Part shown: positions 9,831 to 18,732 of the stretch, in pieces | Position numbering within the stretch: position 1 is the first letter of the stretch | Layout of the letters: every line of letters starts with the position of its first letter | Source of the DNA: Methylophilus aquaticus | Lineage (GTDB): Bacteria > Pseudomonadota > Gammaproteobacteria > Burkholderiales > Methylophilaceae | Assembly (NCBI RefSeq): GCF_030769565.1 | Contig: NZ_JAVCAP010000013.1 | Coordinates: 1 to 64,000, forward strand | Reading direction: 5' to 3' | Length of the DNA stretch: 64,000 bases | Made by a program: the position numbers and the translations under genes | The notes under the pieces: generated by a model | Told to the model about the DNA's origin: nothing | What the model saw: the letters and a program-made list of their open reading frames with translations, nothing else | Database searches by the model: none

Positions 9831-10472
9831 ATGTCGCAAGCTGTGTGGATTTTTGACCTGGACGACACGCTGCACAATGCTTCGGCACACATTTTCCCGG
9901 TGATGAACCGGGCCATGACGCAATACATACAAACCCATTTGCAACTCGAAGAATCTGCCGCCTGTGCCTTGCGTCAACATTACTGGCGCATCTACGGTGC
10001 CACGCTGAAAGGGTTGATGCGCCATCACGGCATCAATCCGCAGCATTTTTTATCTGAAACACATGCCTTTTTGACCGACGATATGGTGCAGACCACTAGA
10101 CGGCTGCGACAACTCCTGCATGACTTGCCGGGCCGGAAATGCGTGTTTACCAACGCACCGCGCCAATATGCCATGCGCGTATTGCAAGTGTTGGGCATCG
10201 CCGACTGCTTTGAGCTGGTATTTAGCGTTGAATCGTCGCGTTTTCATGCAAAACCCAGCCTGCGCGGCTTTCGCATGCTGTTGCGGGCACTGCGTTGCAA
10301 AGCTGGCGACTGCATCATGTTTGAAGACAGTTTGCCCGCATTGATGACAGCCAGGCGACTTGGCATGCGTACCGTGTGGATTACGCGAAGATTGCACAAA
10401 CCGGTCTATGTAAATTACCGGCTGCCCCATGTGTTGGCACTTACTCACAGCCCACTCAAAAAAGGGATTTAA
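9831..10472 (+). CDS. Pyrimidine 5'-nucleotidase (HAD superfamily)
   Basis: A 213-residue HAD hydrolase. Motif I is FDLDDTL (Asp9 and Asp11). Motif II is CVFTNAPRQYA, motif III uses the Lys of FHAKPSL, and motif IV is MFEDSLPAL. The order and spacing match the SDT1/phosphate-releasing pyrimidine 5'-nucleotidase group, which dephosphorylates UMP or CMP. It sits 16 bp after the GST gene and 81 bp before slmA on the same strand, an arrangement (arg gene, nucleotidase, slmA) common among betaproteobacteria as far as I recall. Confidence 0.82.
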   Translation: MSQAVWIFDLDDTLHNASAHIFPVMNRAMTQYIQTHLQLEESAACALRQHYWRIYGATLKGLMRHHGINPQHFLSETHAFLTDDMVQTTRRLRQLLHDLPGRKCVFTNAPRQYAMRVLQVLGIADCFELVFSVESSRFHAKPSLRGFRMLLRALRCKAGDCIMFEDSLPALMTARRLGMRTVWITRRLHKPVYVNYRLPHVLALTHSPLKKGI

Positions 10473-10553
10473 CGCATTCCAGCCGCCAGCGAATACGGTT
10501 AAAATGTGACCTTAAAACAATTATCAGCAATCGACGGGATCACGGATATTTTC

Positions 10554-11147
10554 ATGGCAACCACCAATAAAGAAGTTAGAGCAAACCGAAAGCAGCAAAT
10601 TCTTGAAACGCTGGCAGCCATGCTGCAAAATCCACGCGGCGAGAAAATAACAACGGCTGCTCTAGCTGCCAAACTGGAAGTTTCAGAAGCCGCGCTTTAC
10701 CGTCATTTTGCCAACAAGGCCAAAATGTTCGAAGGCCTGATTGAATTTATTGAAAGTGCCCTGTTTGGCGTCATGAATAAAATCACCAGTGACGAAACCG
10801 ATGGCCTGAAGCAAGTGCAACTGATGCTGAATACTATGCTTAAATTTGCCGAGCGTAATCCTGGCATGTCCAGGGTGTTGATTGGGGATGCGCTGGTGAA
10901 TGAAGACGACGCCTTGCAAGCGCGCATCAATCAGCTGATTGACCGCCTGGAGGCCAGTATCAAGCAATCCTTACGGATTGCCGAGGCGCAAGGCCACAAA
11001 GTGAGTGATGCAGGCGTGGCTGCCAACACCATGATGAGCTTTGTTGTGGGGCGTTGGCACAGTTTTGCCAAGAGCGGGTTTAAACGTAAACCCAGCGACA
11101 ATCTGGACCAACATTTAACGCAGCTCATTACCGGCTGCCTGCAATAA
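10554..11147 (+). CDS. slmA: Nucleoid occlusion factor SlmA (TetR-type)
   Basis: A 197-residue TetR-fold DNA-binding protein. The helix-turn-helix lies at residues 31-52, with the sequence TTAALAAKLEVSEAALYRHF typical of SlmA. SlmA binds chromosomal sites and blocks FtsZ ring assembly over the nucleoid. The frame extends upstream to a GTG at 10506, but the ATG at 10554 (MATTNKEVRANRKQQ) aligns with the start of the E. coli protein. Weak purine-rich sequence (acgggatcacgg) precedes it. The ftsZ target gene lies in the same window. Confidence 0.88.
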   Translation: MATTNKEVRANRKQQILETLAAMLQNPRGEKITTAALAAKLEVSEAALYRHFANKAKMFEGLIEFIESALFGVMNKITSDETDGLKQVQLMLNTMLKFAERNPGMSRVLIGDALVNEDDALQARINQLIDRLEASIKQSLRIAEAQGHKVSDAGVAANTMMSFVVGRWHSFAKSGFKRKPSDNLDQHLTQLITGCLQ

Positions 11148-11178
11148 TGCTGGCCGCCTGATCAGAAAGATAAAACCC

Positions 11179-11403
11179 ATGGAAATCACCATTTTTGGCA
11201 TGAACGAAGCCCAGCTCACCGAGTTTGGGATGACTTGGGGCCTGGCCGGGCTCATGCTGTTCATCGTATTTATTGTTGGCAATCTGGCCTGGAAATCCAA
11301 AGCTGGTAAAATCGGTACATTTGCCCTGTTTCTGGCACTCACCCTTGGGCTGGTCGGCTTTTGCGCCAAGTTTGTGATTCAGCATTATCTGAATATTCAG
11401 TAA
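11179..11403 (+). CDS. DUF2788 small membrane protein
   Basis: A 74-residue protein with two predicted membrane helices (about 21-39 and 48-68) joined by a basic loop (WKSKAGK). It resembles the DUF2788 family, whose function is unknown. The ATG at 11179 follows agaaagataaaaccc, 31 bp after slmA. It is probably cotranscribed with slmA and the SGNH hydrolase downstream. Confidence 0.75.
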   Translation: MEITIFGMNEAQLTEFGMTWGLAGLMLFIVFIVGNLAWKSKAGKIGTFALFLALTLGLVGFCAKFVIQHYLNIQ

Positions 11404-11467
11404 ACCGTATTCATTGACCGTACTTCGACGCCGTACCTGCACCTCACATCAGCGCAGAAGCATAAAG

Positions 11468-12112
11468 ATGCAACAGATTCTGGTTTATTCCGACTCACTC
11501 AGCTGGGGCATTATTCCCGATACTCGTCAAAGGTTGCCGTTTGCGCAACGCTGGCCAGGCGTGCTGGAAATTGCACTCACTCAATCCGGGCAAGATGCCA
11601 GAGTGATTGAGGACTGTCTGAATGGTCGTCGTACCGTATTTGAAGACCCGTTCAAACCTGGCCGTAATGGACTGCACGGGCTCGCGCAATGTATTGAAAG
11701 CCACTCCCCGCTAGCCCTGGTCATCTTAATGCTCGGGACGAATGACTTTCAGTCTATGCATCCACACACAGCCTGGCATGCGACACAAGGGATGGCAACC
11801 CTCATCCAGACGGTGCGCTGCGCTCCGATTGAGCCGGGTATGCCAGTACCTCCAATTCTCGTGATTGCACCACCGGCAGTGACCACCCCTCGAGGCAGTA
11901 TTGCCCCAAAATTTGCAGGTGCCGAAGAAAAGTGTAAAGGGCTGGCAGATGCTTATCAACAGGTCTGCGAACAACTGCGTTGCGCATTTTTTGATGCTGG
12001 CAGCATCGTAACCAGTAGCCGGATTGATGGCATCCATCTGGACGCCGATCAGCACCTCAGGTTAGGCATTGCGCTCGCGCCTGTTTGTCACGCGCTCCTG
12101 CATCAAGCCTGA
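11468..12112 (+). CDS. SGNH/GDSL hydrolase (arylesterase-like)
   Basis: A 214-residue hydrolase. The block I Ser lies in YSDSLSWG (Ser10), block III is MLGTNDF near residue 95, and block V is DGIHLDADQH near residue 192, giving the Ser/Asp/His catalytic set. The family acts on esters such as aryl esters, acyl-carbohydrates or lysophospholipids. It has no signal peptide, so it is probably cytoplasmic. The frame opens at 11414, but the ATG at 11468 preceded by agaagcataaag fits the family start. The gap of 131 bp (167 bp to the preferred start) before the next gene has no clear feature. Confidence 0.82.
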   Translation: MQQILVYSDSLSWGIIPDTRQRLPFAQRWPGVLEIALTQSGQDARVIEDCLNGRRTVFEDPFKPGRNGLHGLAQCIESHSPLALVILMLGTNDFQSMHPHTAWHATQGMATLIQTVRCAPIEPGMPVPPILVIAPPAVTTPRGSIAPKFAGAEEKCKGLADAYQQVCEQLRCAFFDAGSIVTSSRIDGIHLDADQHLRLGIALAPVCHALLHQA

Positions 12113-12279
12113 AAACCACACACTCGCACCAGCGGACTACAGTATCTTTTGTGAATACTGCCAATTCATCAACCTCTTTTGTCTGTAAACTTCATTAAAC
12201 TCCGGCCAAAAGCGACATTCTGACCATACACAGCCCTATAATAATGTCATTACTGATTTATGATGCAGAACAGGACTTT

Positions 12280-13227
12280 ATGCAAGCCTCCTCCGTCGAT
12301 GAATTCGACAGTACTACCTACAAAACACTGCTGGAGTCGACTAAAGCCATTCCATGGAAAATTGACTGGGCGTCCAAGCAGTTTAGCTATATCGGGCCCC
12401 AAATAGAGCGCTTGCTGGGATGGCCGCAGGCGAGTTGGAAGAGTGTTGAGGACTGGGCTATGCGCATGCATCCCGATGACCGTGAAAACATCGTGAACTT
12501 TTGTGTGGAACGCTCATTGCTGGGTGAAGACCATGAAGCTGACTATCGTGCCATGACGGCTACAGGCGATTATGTATGGATCCGGGATGTCGTGCACGTG
12601 ATCCGCTTGCCAGATGGGAGCCCGGAGGCCCTGGTTGGTTTTATGTTTGATATCAGCGAACGCAAGCGTACCGAACAGCAACTGCTTGAGATGCAGAAAA
12701 AGCTCGAAGTACTGTCTTATCAGGATGGGCTGACTGGCGTTGCTAACCGGCGCATGTTTGACAGCATGCTGGAAGCGGAATGGATGGAAGCAAAGCGCAG
12801 CCAACAACCCTTGTCACTGATCATGATTGATATTGATTATTTCAAGCAGTACAACGATTACTACGGCCATTTGCAGGGTGATGAAATACTCAAATGCGTG
12901 GCTCGGCTCCTGAATAATGCATGCCTGCGCGCAAAAGACTTTTTTGCACGTTTTGGCGGGGAAGAGTTCGCCTTGATTCTGCCAGAAACCAATGAAAGCT
13001 CTGCCAAGAAAATTGCTGAACGCTGCCGCAACCTGATATTCAAGGAACAAATCCCGCATGCCCAGTCCGGAGTCAGCCAGATATTAACCATCAGCATGGG
13101 GATAGGCACCATCGTGCCCACCATGCATGATGAGCGCAATACTTTTTTGGAAATGGTCGACACCTTGATGTATCAGGCAAAAAATGAGGGTAGAAACCGT
13201 ATTGTGCAAGCCCAAACCCGGACCTAG
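12280..13227 (+). CDS. PAS-GGDEF diguanylate cyclase
   Basis: It makes the second messenger cyclic di-GMP from two GTP. A PAS sensor fold with PAC segment covers about residues 15-130, then a short coiled coil and a GGDEF domain. The active loop is FGGEEFAL, with an inhibitory RxxD site five residues before it (RAKD), so product inhibition is likely. There is no signal peptide or membrane helix. The frame also has an ATG at 12244, but a TATAAT sits 3 bases before it and no ribosome site does. The ATG at 12280 has AGGA five bases upstream, which decides this start. Confidence 0.88.
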   Translation: MQASSVDEFDSTTYKTLLESTKAIPWKIDWASKQFSYIGPQIERLLGWPQASWKSVEDWAMRMHPDDRENIVNFCVERSLLGEDHEADYRAMTATGDYVWIRDVVHVIRLPDGSPEALVGFMFDISERKRTEQQLLEMQKKLEVLSYQDGLTGVANRRMFDSMLEAEWMEAKRSQQPLSLIMIDIDYFKQYNDYYGHLQGDEILKCVARLLNNACLRAKDFFARFGGEEFALILPETNESSAKKIAERCRNLIFKEQIPHAQSGVSQILTISMGIGTIVPTMHDERNTFLEMVDTLMYQAKNEGRNRIVQAQTRT

Positions 13228-13248
13228 CACCGCCCTGATATACAATAT

Positions 13249-14463
13249 TTAGCGCAATAAAGCTGCTTCGATTGCCTGTATCCGTGCCTCGGCAACCGCC
13301 TGTTTGATGTGGGCCGGTGTTGCACAGCGCTGGGCAATTGCACCGGCATCTACCCCTTGCGCCGCCCGTAAAGCGGTCAGCAGATGCTCGGCATCTTCCA
13401 GCGGACAGTTTTCCAAGCCCAACCTTCCACGACTGTCGCATTCGCAAGCCTTGAGGAAATACTCAAATCGGGCGCCCTGACGGAACGCATCCAGCTCCTC
13501 CAGAAAGTGCAGTAAGGTGGTCGCTTTCATTTGTCGCGCTGCATGCAGTTTGCCATGAAACTTGGCAACGACCAGCGCGAGATCTTTACAATCATTGGGC
13601 ACTCTCAGGCGCGCTACCACAGCCCTGATCAAGTCGACACTACGCATTTCATGCCCGATATGGCGTGGCAACATGTCCGCCGGGGTCGTCCCTTTGCCAA
13701 GATCATGCGTCAATGCAGCAAAACGCACGGGCAGGCTAAAGCCTTGTTTAGCCGCATAGTCAATCACCATCATGACGTGAATGCCGGTATCCACCTCCGG
13801 ATGATAAGTTGCAGTTTGCGGCACGCCCCATAACTTGTCGAGTTCAGGCAAAATCGCCTTGAGTGCGCCGCAGGCGCGCAGCATTTCAAACATGCGACTG
13901 GGCTGGGCCTCCATCAGGCCCTTGGCAATTTCCTGCCAGACACGCTCCGGCACCAGTGCATCCACCTCACCTGCGGCAACCATGGTTTGCATCAGCGCCA
14001 GCGTTTCAGGGGCCAGCGTAAAATCAGTGAAGCGTGCCAGAAAGCGCCCTGCGCGTAAAATACGCACCGGGTCCTCACTAAAAGCGTCCGTCACATGACG
14101 CAGTACTTTCGCGGTGACATCCTGCTGTCCATGGTACGGGTCTATCAGGCTACCATCTTCGGCCTGTGCAATGGCATTGATGGTAAAGTCCCGCCTGGCA
14201 AGGTCTTGTTCCAGGGTCACTTCGGCAGAGGCATGCACATCAAAGCCTTTATAGCCTTTGGCAGTTTTGCGCTCGGTGCGTGCCAGCGCATATTCCTGAT
14301 GGGTGTCGGGATGCAAAAACACGGGAAAATCCTTGCCCACTGGACGATAACCCAAAGTGACCATCTGTTCAGGCGTTGCACCAACCACTACGTAGTCGCG
14401 GTCTTTGACGGGCAAGCCAAGCAGGCTGTCTCTGACTGCGCCACCTACCTGATAAATCTGCAT
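13249..14463 (-). CDS. cca: Multifunctional CCA protein (tRNA nucleotidyltransferase with HD domain)
   Basis: A 404-residue enzyme that builds or repairs the 3' CCA end of tRNAs. The nucleotidyltransferase core shows YQVGGAVRDSLLG at residues 4-16, DRDYVVVGATPEQM from 21, and the RRDFTINAIA motif typical of class II enzymes. The middle holds an HD phosphohydrolase domain (ALTHDLGKG), giving the 2',3'-cyclic phosphodiesterase and phosphatase activities known for this form. It starts 12 bp after the upstream NDUFA9-like gene and is the last gene of that minus-strand group. Confidence 0.94.
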   Translation of the reverse strand: MQIYQVGGAVRDSLLGLPVKDRDYVVVGATPEQMVTLGYRPVGKDFPVFLHPDTHQEYALARTERKTAKGYKGFDVHASAEVTLEQDLARRDFTINAIAQAEDGSLIDPYHGQQDVTAKVLRHVTDAFSEDPVRILRAGRFLARFTDFTLAPETLALMQTMVAAGEVDALVPERVWQEIAKGLMEAQPSRMFEMLRACGALKAILPELDKLWGVPQTATYHPEVDTGIHVMMVIDYAAKQGFSLPVRFAALTHDLGKGTTPADMLPRHIGHEMRSVDLIRAVVARLRVPNDCKDLALVVAKFHGKLHAARQMKATTLLHFLEELDAFRQGARFEYFLKACECDSRGRLGLENCPLEDAEHLLTALRAAQGVDAGAIAQRCATPAHIKQAVAEARIQAIEAALLR

Positions 14464-14474
14464 TTTCTCAAGGC

Positions 14475-15434
14475 TTAGCGTCTGGCATTAATTGCACGCC
14501 CAGCCGCTGCGCGGAAATGATCATAAGCGCCGCGCGGGTTATTTTGAACCAGATACCCTGAAATTACCGCACCCATGTCAGTGGGCAGCACACACAGTTC
14601 ATTAGCCAAGGGTTGTTGGCACACATTGTCGACCATCATGGATTTGATATTGTCACGCGACAACAGCTTGATTGGCATATATTGCATGAAGGTGCCCTGC
14701 AACAAGGATAAATTGCGGCTGAGGCCCATAATGGGACGGTGAATGCCCATGGTGGCCATGACCAGTTCAATGATGTGCTGTAAGGTCATAATCGCGGGGC
14801 CGCCCAACTCATAGACCTTGCCGAATGTTGAAGATGAGGGCAGTGCATTTACAAAAGCGGCGGCCACATCTTCTACCCAGATCGGCTGGAATTTCGCCTG
14901 CGGCATGGCCAGCGCCAATACCGGAATAAAACGAATCAGCTTGGCAAACAGGTTCACAAATTGGTCATGCGTGCCAAAAATGACCGATGGCCTGAAAATG
15001 CTGACCTGCAACTTTTTACTGTACTCCATCACCGCCTGCTCACCTGCGGCTTTACTGCGCAAGTATTCGCTGGGGGCGCTGGCTGAGGCCTGCAAGGCGC
15101 TCATATGCAACAAACGCGGAATACCCAGTTCTACGCATAATTGCGCCAAACGGCGGGGAAGCTGATGATGCATTTTTTCAAAACCATTGTCGCGCGTCTG
15201 GTGCAAAATACCAATCAGGTTAATCACGGCATCACTGCCAGCAAGCGCCGCTTTCAATGCAGCCTGGTCGTTGATGTCACACTCGACCACATTGACATGC
15301 GGCAACAGAATCAAGTGTTTGGCCTTTTCCCTGCGACGCGTCAGCACTTTGACGCAATAGCGCGCCTGATCGAGCCTGGCGACCATACTGCTACCCACAA
15401 AACCACTCCCACCCAATACTGTAATCGTCTTCAT
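14475..15434 (-). CDS. NDUFA9-like NAD(P)-binding Rossmann protein (SDR family)
   Basis: A 319-residue atypical short-chain dehydrogenase. The nucleotide-binding loop is LGGSGFVGSS near residues 7-16, followed by VVECDINDQAAL and the DAVINLIGIL strand. It resembles the bacterial complex I NDUFA9 subunit group, proteins that bind NAD(P)H and are often placed near ubiquinone or membrane functions. The catalytic YxxxK is not obvious, so it may bind cofactor without classic dehydrogenase activity. It lies between slt and cca on the minus strand. Confidence 0.8.
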   Translation of the reverse strand: MKTITVLGGSGFVGSSMVARLDQARYCVKVLTRRREKAKHLILLPHVNVVECDINDQAALKAALAGSDAVINLIGILHQTRDNGFEKMHHQLPRRLAQLCVELGIPRLLHMSALQASASAPSEYLRSKAAGEQAVMEYSKKLQVSIFRPSVIFGTHDQFVNLFAKLIRFIPVLALAMPQAKFQPIWVEDVAAAFVNALPSSSTFGKVYELGGPAIMTLQHIIELVMATMGIHRPIMGLSRNLSLLQGTFMQYMPIKLLSRDNIKSMMVDNVCQQPLANELCVLPTDMGAVISGYLVQNNPRGAYDHFRAAAGRAINARR

Positions 15435-15497
15435 AGTTGATTCCTGATGTAATACTCATTAAACCATTTAATACCTGACAGACCGGAACGAAAAACC

Positions 15498-17480
15498 TTA
15501 TTCATCTTCCGCTGTATTTGCTGAAACCGTTAACGCAACATCGGCCATGGCGCGGGCAGGCACAGTGCCCAAGCGCTTTTTAAGGGTCACCACAGGCAAA
15601 CCCAACCTGGGCGCATACATGTGTGCGTTGGCCAACACCTTTTTCACATAACCACGGGTTTCACCAAAAGGAATGGTTTCTGCATAAATTGCGCCTTCCA
15701 GCGGTGTCGTTGCCGCCCATTTTCTGGCGCGACTGGGTCCTGCATTATACGCTGCTGTCGCCATCGCCTCCTGACCATTAAAGGTGTCTAGCGTATAGCG
15801 CATGTAATAAGTGCCGAGATTTACGTTGGACTCAATATCGTGTAGCAAACCATCATGGTAACTACTCCAACCCAGTTTCTTAGCAATCCATTTAGCGGTC
15901 GCAGGCATCACCTGCATGAGACCACCTGCACCGACCATCGATTTTGCATAATGCATAAACCGGCTTTCCTGGCGAATGATGCCATAGACCCACGCCTCGT
16001 CAATATCACGGGCACGCGAGGCTTTTTGCAAATACTCGCGATACGGTGTTGGATAACGCAATTCAAAATTATGCGTACGGCTGGTTTTATCAGCGGCGAG
16101 CACGGCAAGATCAAACCACCCCTTGCGCATGGCATATTGGGCAGCCACCAGACGTGACGAATCATCCAGCCCCTCGATCAGATATTGCCACTCAAGTCTG
16201 GCCTCATAGCGCGCTTCGGCTTCAAACAAGGCTTCGATACGTTTGATGGTCATTTGCCGTGAAAATTGCTTGACCTCTTCATCCAGCGGTTGATAGGTCG
16301 CCATCGGCTCACCGGCTACCGGCCCTAAATCCTCGGCCGCCAGCCAGCCATAGAAATGACGCTCTTGCGAAAGCTTGGCTAATATGGCGTTGGCTTCAGG
16401 CTCTTGTCCCTTTACTTTCAGCGCACGTGCCTTCCAATAACGCCAAGTCGCATCTTCTGCCAACTGCGCAGGCATGGTATTAATGACCTTGAGCAGCAAG
16501 GTCCAGTCTTCCTGACGCAAAGCGCTACGCGCGTACCATTCCCATTGTTCATTGTTCAGGATACCGGCATCCACTTTGGCAAACCACTTATTTGCATCAG
16601 CCTCATGTTTACGCGCAGCTTCAAATGCCAGCGCAGCCAGTGCAAGTTGCTTTTCTTCCGGATTTAGCAAAGGGCTCACTTTTTGATAACTGGTTTGTGC
16701 CAGCTGTGTATCGGCCCGGGCCTGGCGCTGCAAGGCATACAACAACACTCCCTTGCCATAAACGCTTCTGTCTATTTGATTGCTTTTTTTCAAGGTCAGC
16801 GCCGGGCTCTGCGCGGCCTCATCGATTTGCTTGATCAACGCAATGTCTGCATTGACACTGCGTTTTGCCAGACTTTTGGCCAGACTCACTTTATTATTGA
16901 ATAATGCATCGCGATACAACCGCACAAGCAGGCGTTCATCCAATATACCCACCTGTTGCAAGGCTTCCAGCATGCCTTGACAATCCGCTGGCAACTCCTT
17001 GCCCGAAGCTAGCAACACTTTGCCATCATCATAGGCGGCAGGCTCATCCAGCGCAATTTCGGCTTGCACCTGATAGCATTGGTTCACAGGATCAGACATG
17101 GTGTAGTAAACTGGCATTTGCGCACGCATTTCTGCAAACTGATCCCAGGTTTGGGTTTTACCCAACCGCTTGAGCCACAACTCACGCACCCGTTGCGCCA
17201 GCAAGGTTTCATTGTTCTCCTGCAAATAGCCTTGTACTTGTGAAAGTGTGACCTGATCCATGGTCAGTATCATTTGCCAGTATTGCAGATAAGGCAGTAA
17301 AGGGGAGCGATGTTGCTTCAGAGTTTCACTGGCATCGGACAGCGCAAGCAGATTTTTAGTTTGATAGGCTTGCTTGGCTTGCAGATACAACTCGGCATCC
17401 CCGGCGTGTGCAGCCGATGCAGGGAGCACCCACAGGATGCATAGGCCAAGTTTCAACAAATAATCAAACGTGTACTTCAT
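15498..17480 (-). CDS. slt: Soluble lytic murein transglycosylase Slt
   Basis: A periplasmic enzyme of about 660 residues that cleaves glycan strands of peptidoglycan to 1,6-anhydro ends. A signal peptide covers residues 1-26 (hydrophobic core, then ASAAHA). A long superhelical U-domain follows. The C-terminal SLT domain has the catalytic Glu near residue 505 in IRQESRF, then GAGGLMQVMPATA and AYNAGPSRA. The frame runs up to 17537. The ATG at 17480 is preferred because it starts directly at the signal peptide; no strong ribosome site decides it. Its place beside the dcw cluster fits a cell-wall role. Confidence 0.92.
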   Translation of the reverse strand: MKYTFDYLLKLGLCILWVLPASAAHAGDAELYLQAKQAYQTKNLLALSDASETLKQHRSPLLPYLQYWQMILTMDQVTLSQVQGYLQENNETLLAQRVRELWLKRLGKTQTWDQFAEMRAQMPVYYTMSDPVNQCYQVQAEIALDEPAAYDDGKVLLASGKELPADCQGMLEALQQVGILDERLLVRLYRDALFNNKVSLAKSLAKRSVNADIALIKQIDEAAQSPALTLKKSNQIDRSVYGKGVLLYALQRQARADTQLAQTSYQKVSPLLNPEEKQLALAALAFEAARKHEADANKWFAKVDAGILNNEQWEWYARSALRQEDWTLLLKVINTMPAQLAEDATWRYWKARALKVKGQEPEANAILAKLSQERHFYGWLAAEDLGPVAGEPMATYQPLDEEVKQFSRQMTIKRIEALFEAEARYEARLEWQYLIEGLDDSSRLVAAQYAMRKGWFDLAVLAADKTSRTHNFELRYPTPYREYLQKASRARDIDEAWVYGIIRQESRFMHYAKSMVGAGGLMQVMPATAKWIAKKLGWSSYHDGLLHDIESNVNLGTYYMRYTLDTFNGQEAMATAAYNAGPSRARKWAATTPLEGAIYAETIPFGETRGYVKKVLANAHMYAPRLGLPVVTLKKRLGTVPARAMADVALTVSANTAEDE

Positions 17481-17543
17481 GGTTGTAAGTGTGGCCATCT
17501 GCCAGACGTGTTTAATCCCGGACAGTGATAAGTTCAAACAAAA

Positions 17544-17726
17544 CTAGATTCTGACCAGCCTGCTCAGAAAGAAAAATAACAACAGCAACAGCAAGACTAC
17601 AAACCCTGCGCGCCAGACCTGTTTCAACCACTGCCAGTAACGCGGGTTGCCACTTTGCCAGCCGAGCAGCGCCAGTATCAACGTACTCAAGACCAGTACT
17701 GTAAATAAAATGCGTATCCACCACAT
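17544..17726 (-). CDS. Small two-helix membrane protein, function unknown
   Basis: A 60-residue protein with two hydrophobic helices (about 5-22 and 39-57) around a Trp/Arg-rich loop. I do not recognise a family. The ATG at 17726 has AAGGATC eight bases upstream, which supports real translation. It sits 12 bp after lpxC and before slt in the same direction, so it is probably cotranscribed with lpxC. Confidence 0.6.
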   Translation of the reverse strand: MWWIRILFTVLVLSTLILALLGWQSGNPRYWQWLKQVWRAGFVVLLLLLLFFFLSRLVRI

Positions 17727-17738
17727 AATGCCTGATCC

Positions 17739-18674
17739 TTAGGCTGGCAAATAAGGCGCGGGTGAAAAATAGTCGCGCTGCCTGAGAAAGCCAACCGGTG
17801 CCTGCGCATCATTATCAAACGTGCAGTATTCCCATGCACTGTGATCGGCGAGCAAGGCGCGTAATAACTGATTGTTAAGGGCATGACCAGATTTGAATGC
17901 AGTAAACTGACCGATGATCGGATAGCCCAGAATATACAGGTCGCCAATCGCATCCAGCACTTTATGCTTGGCGAACTCGTCATCGTAACGCAAGCCACCG
18001 CCATTCAGCACTTTATACTCGTCCAGTACAATCGCGTTATCGAGGCTGCCGCCCTTGGCCAAGCCATTGGCACGCAAATATTCAACCTCATGCATAAAAC
18101 CGAAGGTACGGGCACGGCTGATCTCATCGACATAACTCTGACTGTCGTAATCGATGGTCACTGTTTTGCCAGAAAATTCAAATACAGGATGGGCAAAGTC
18201 TATGGTGAACTCTGCCTTGAATCCATGATGCGGCGTAAATTTTGCCCATTTATCACCATCGTTGACCTCTACCGGCTTGAGAATGCGCACAAATTTCTTC
18301 GGCACTTCCAGTTCTTCCAAGCCAGCCGTTTGCAACAGATAGATAAACGGCCCCGAACTGCCATCCATGATGGGGACTTCAGCAGCCGTTAACTCTATCA
18401 ATACATTGTCTACCCCAAGCCCGGCAAGGGCAGACATTAAATGTTCCACGGTCGCAACGCGCGCACCTGAAAACTCTAGGGCGGAGCTCAGGCGGGTGTC
18501 GTTGACTGCCATAGGATTGACCTTTAAGGCAGGCGTATCGGGCAAATCGATACGCTTGAACACAACACCATGATCAGCAGGCGCCGGATTGAGTGTCAGG
18601 GTGACCTTTTCACCGCTGTGCAGCCCAACGCCGGTGGCACTGATACGTTGTTTAAGCGTGCGTTGCTTTAACAT
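17739..18674 (-). CDS. lpxC: UDP-3-O-acyl-N-acetylglucosamine deacetylase
   Basis: A 311-residue zinc enzyme that catalyses the first committed step of lipid A synthesis. Both repeats of the fold are visible: [20 protein letters not shown] at the start, [15 protein letters not shown] near residue 77, the [14 protein letters not shown] motif, and FKSGHALNN with a zinc-binding His. The frame opens at a GTG at 18692, but the ATG at 18674 (MLKQRTLK) matches known starts and follows aaagagag. It is the usual terminal gene of the dcw cluster, after ftsZ. Confidence 0.95.
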   Translation of the reverse strand: MLKQRTLKQRISATGVGLHSGEKVTLTLNPAPADHGVVFKRIDLPDTPALKVNPMAVNDTRLSSALEFSGARVATVEHLMSALAGLGVDNVLIELTAAEVPIMDGSSGPFIYLLQTAGLEELEVPKKFVRILKPVEVNDGDKWAKFTPHHGFKAEFTIDFAHPVFEFSGKTVTIDYDSQSYVDEISRARTFGFMHEVEYLRANGLAKGGSLDNAIVLDEYKVLNGGGLRYDDEFAKHKVLDAIGDLYILGYPIIGQFTAFKSGHALNNQLLRALLADHSAWEYCTFDNDAQAPVGFLRQRDYFSPAPYLPA

Positions 18675-18703
18675 GGAACTCTCTTTATTCACTGATGACT
18701 TCT

Positions 18704-18732
18704 ATTATAAGCCAATCAGTGTTCGACCACTA
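18704..18732 (-). promoter_or_regulatory. Candidate lpxC promoter
   Basis: A perfect -10 TATAAT on the minus strand (18704-18709) lies 29 bp before the lpxC ATG. The -35 region about 17 bp upstream is poor (TAGTGG). This would give lpxC expression apart from ftsZ. Confidence 0.4.

Noticed and set aside
17883-18392. 169-residue plus-strand frame opposite lpxC
   Set aside because: It is antisense to a conserved gene, and the sequence matches no domain and reflects the lpxC codon pattern.
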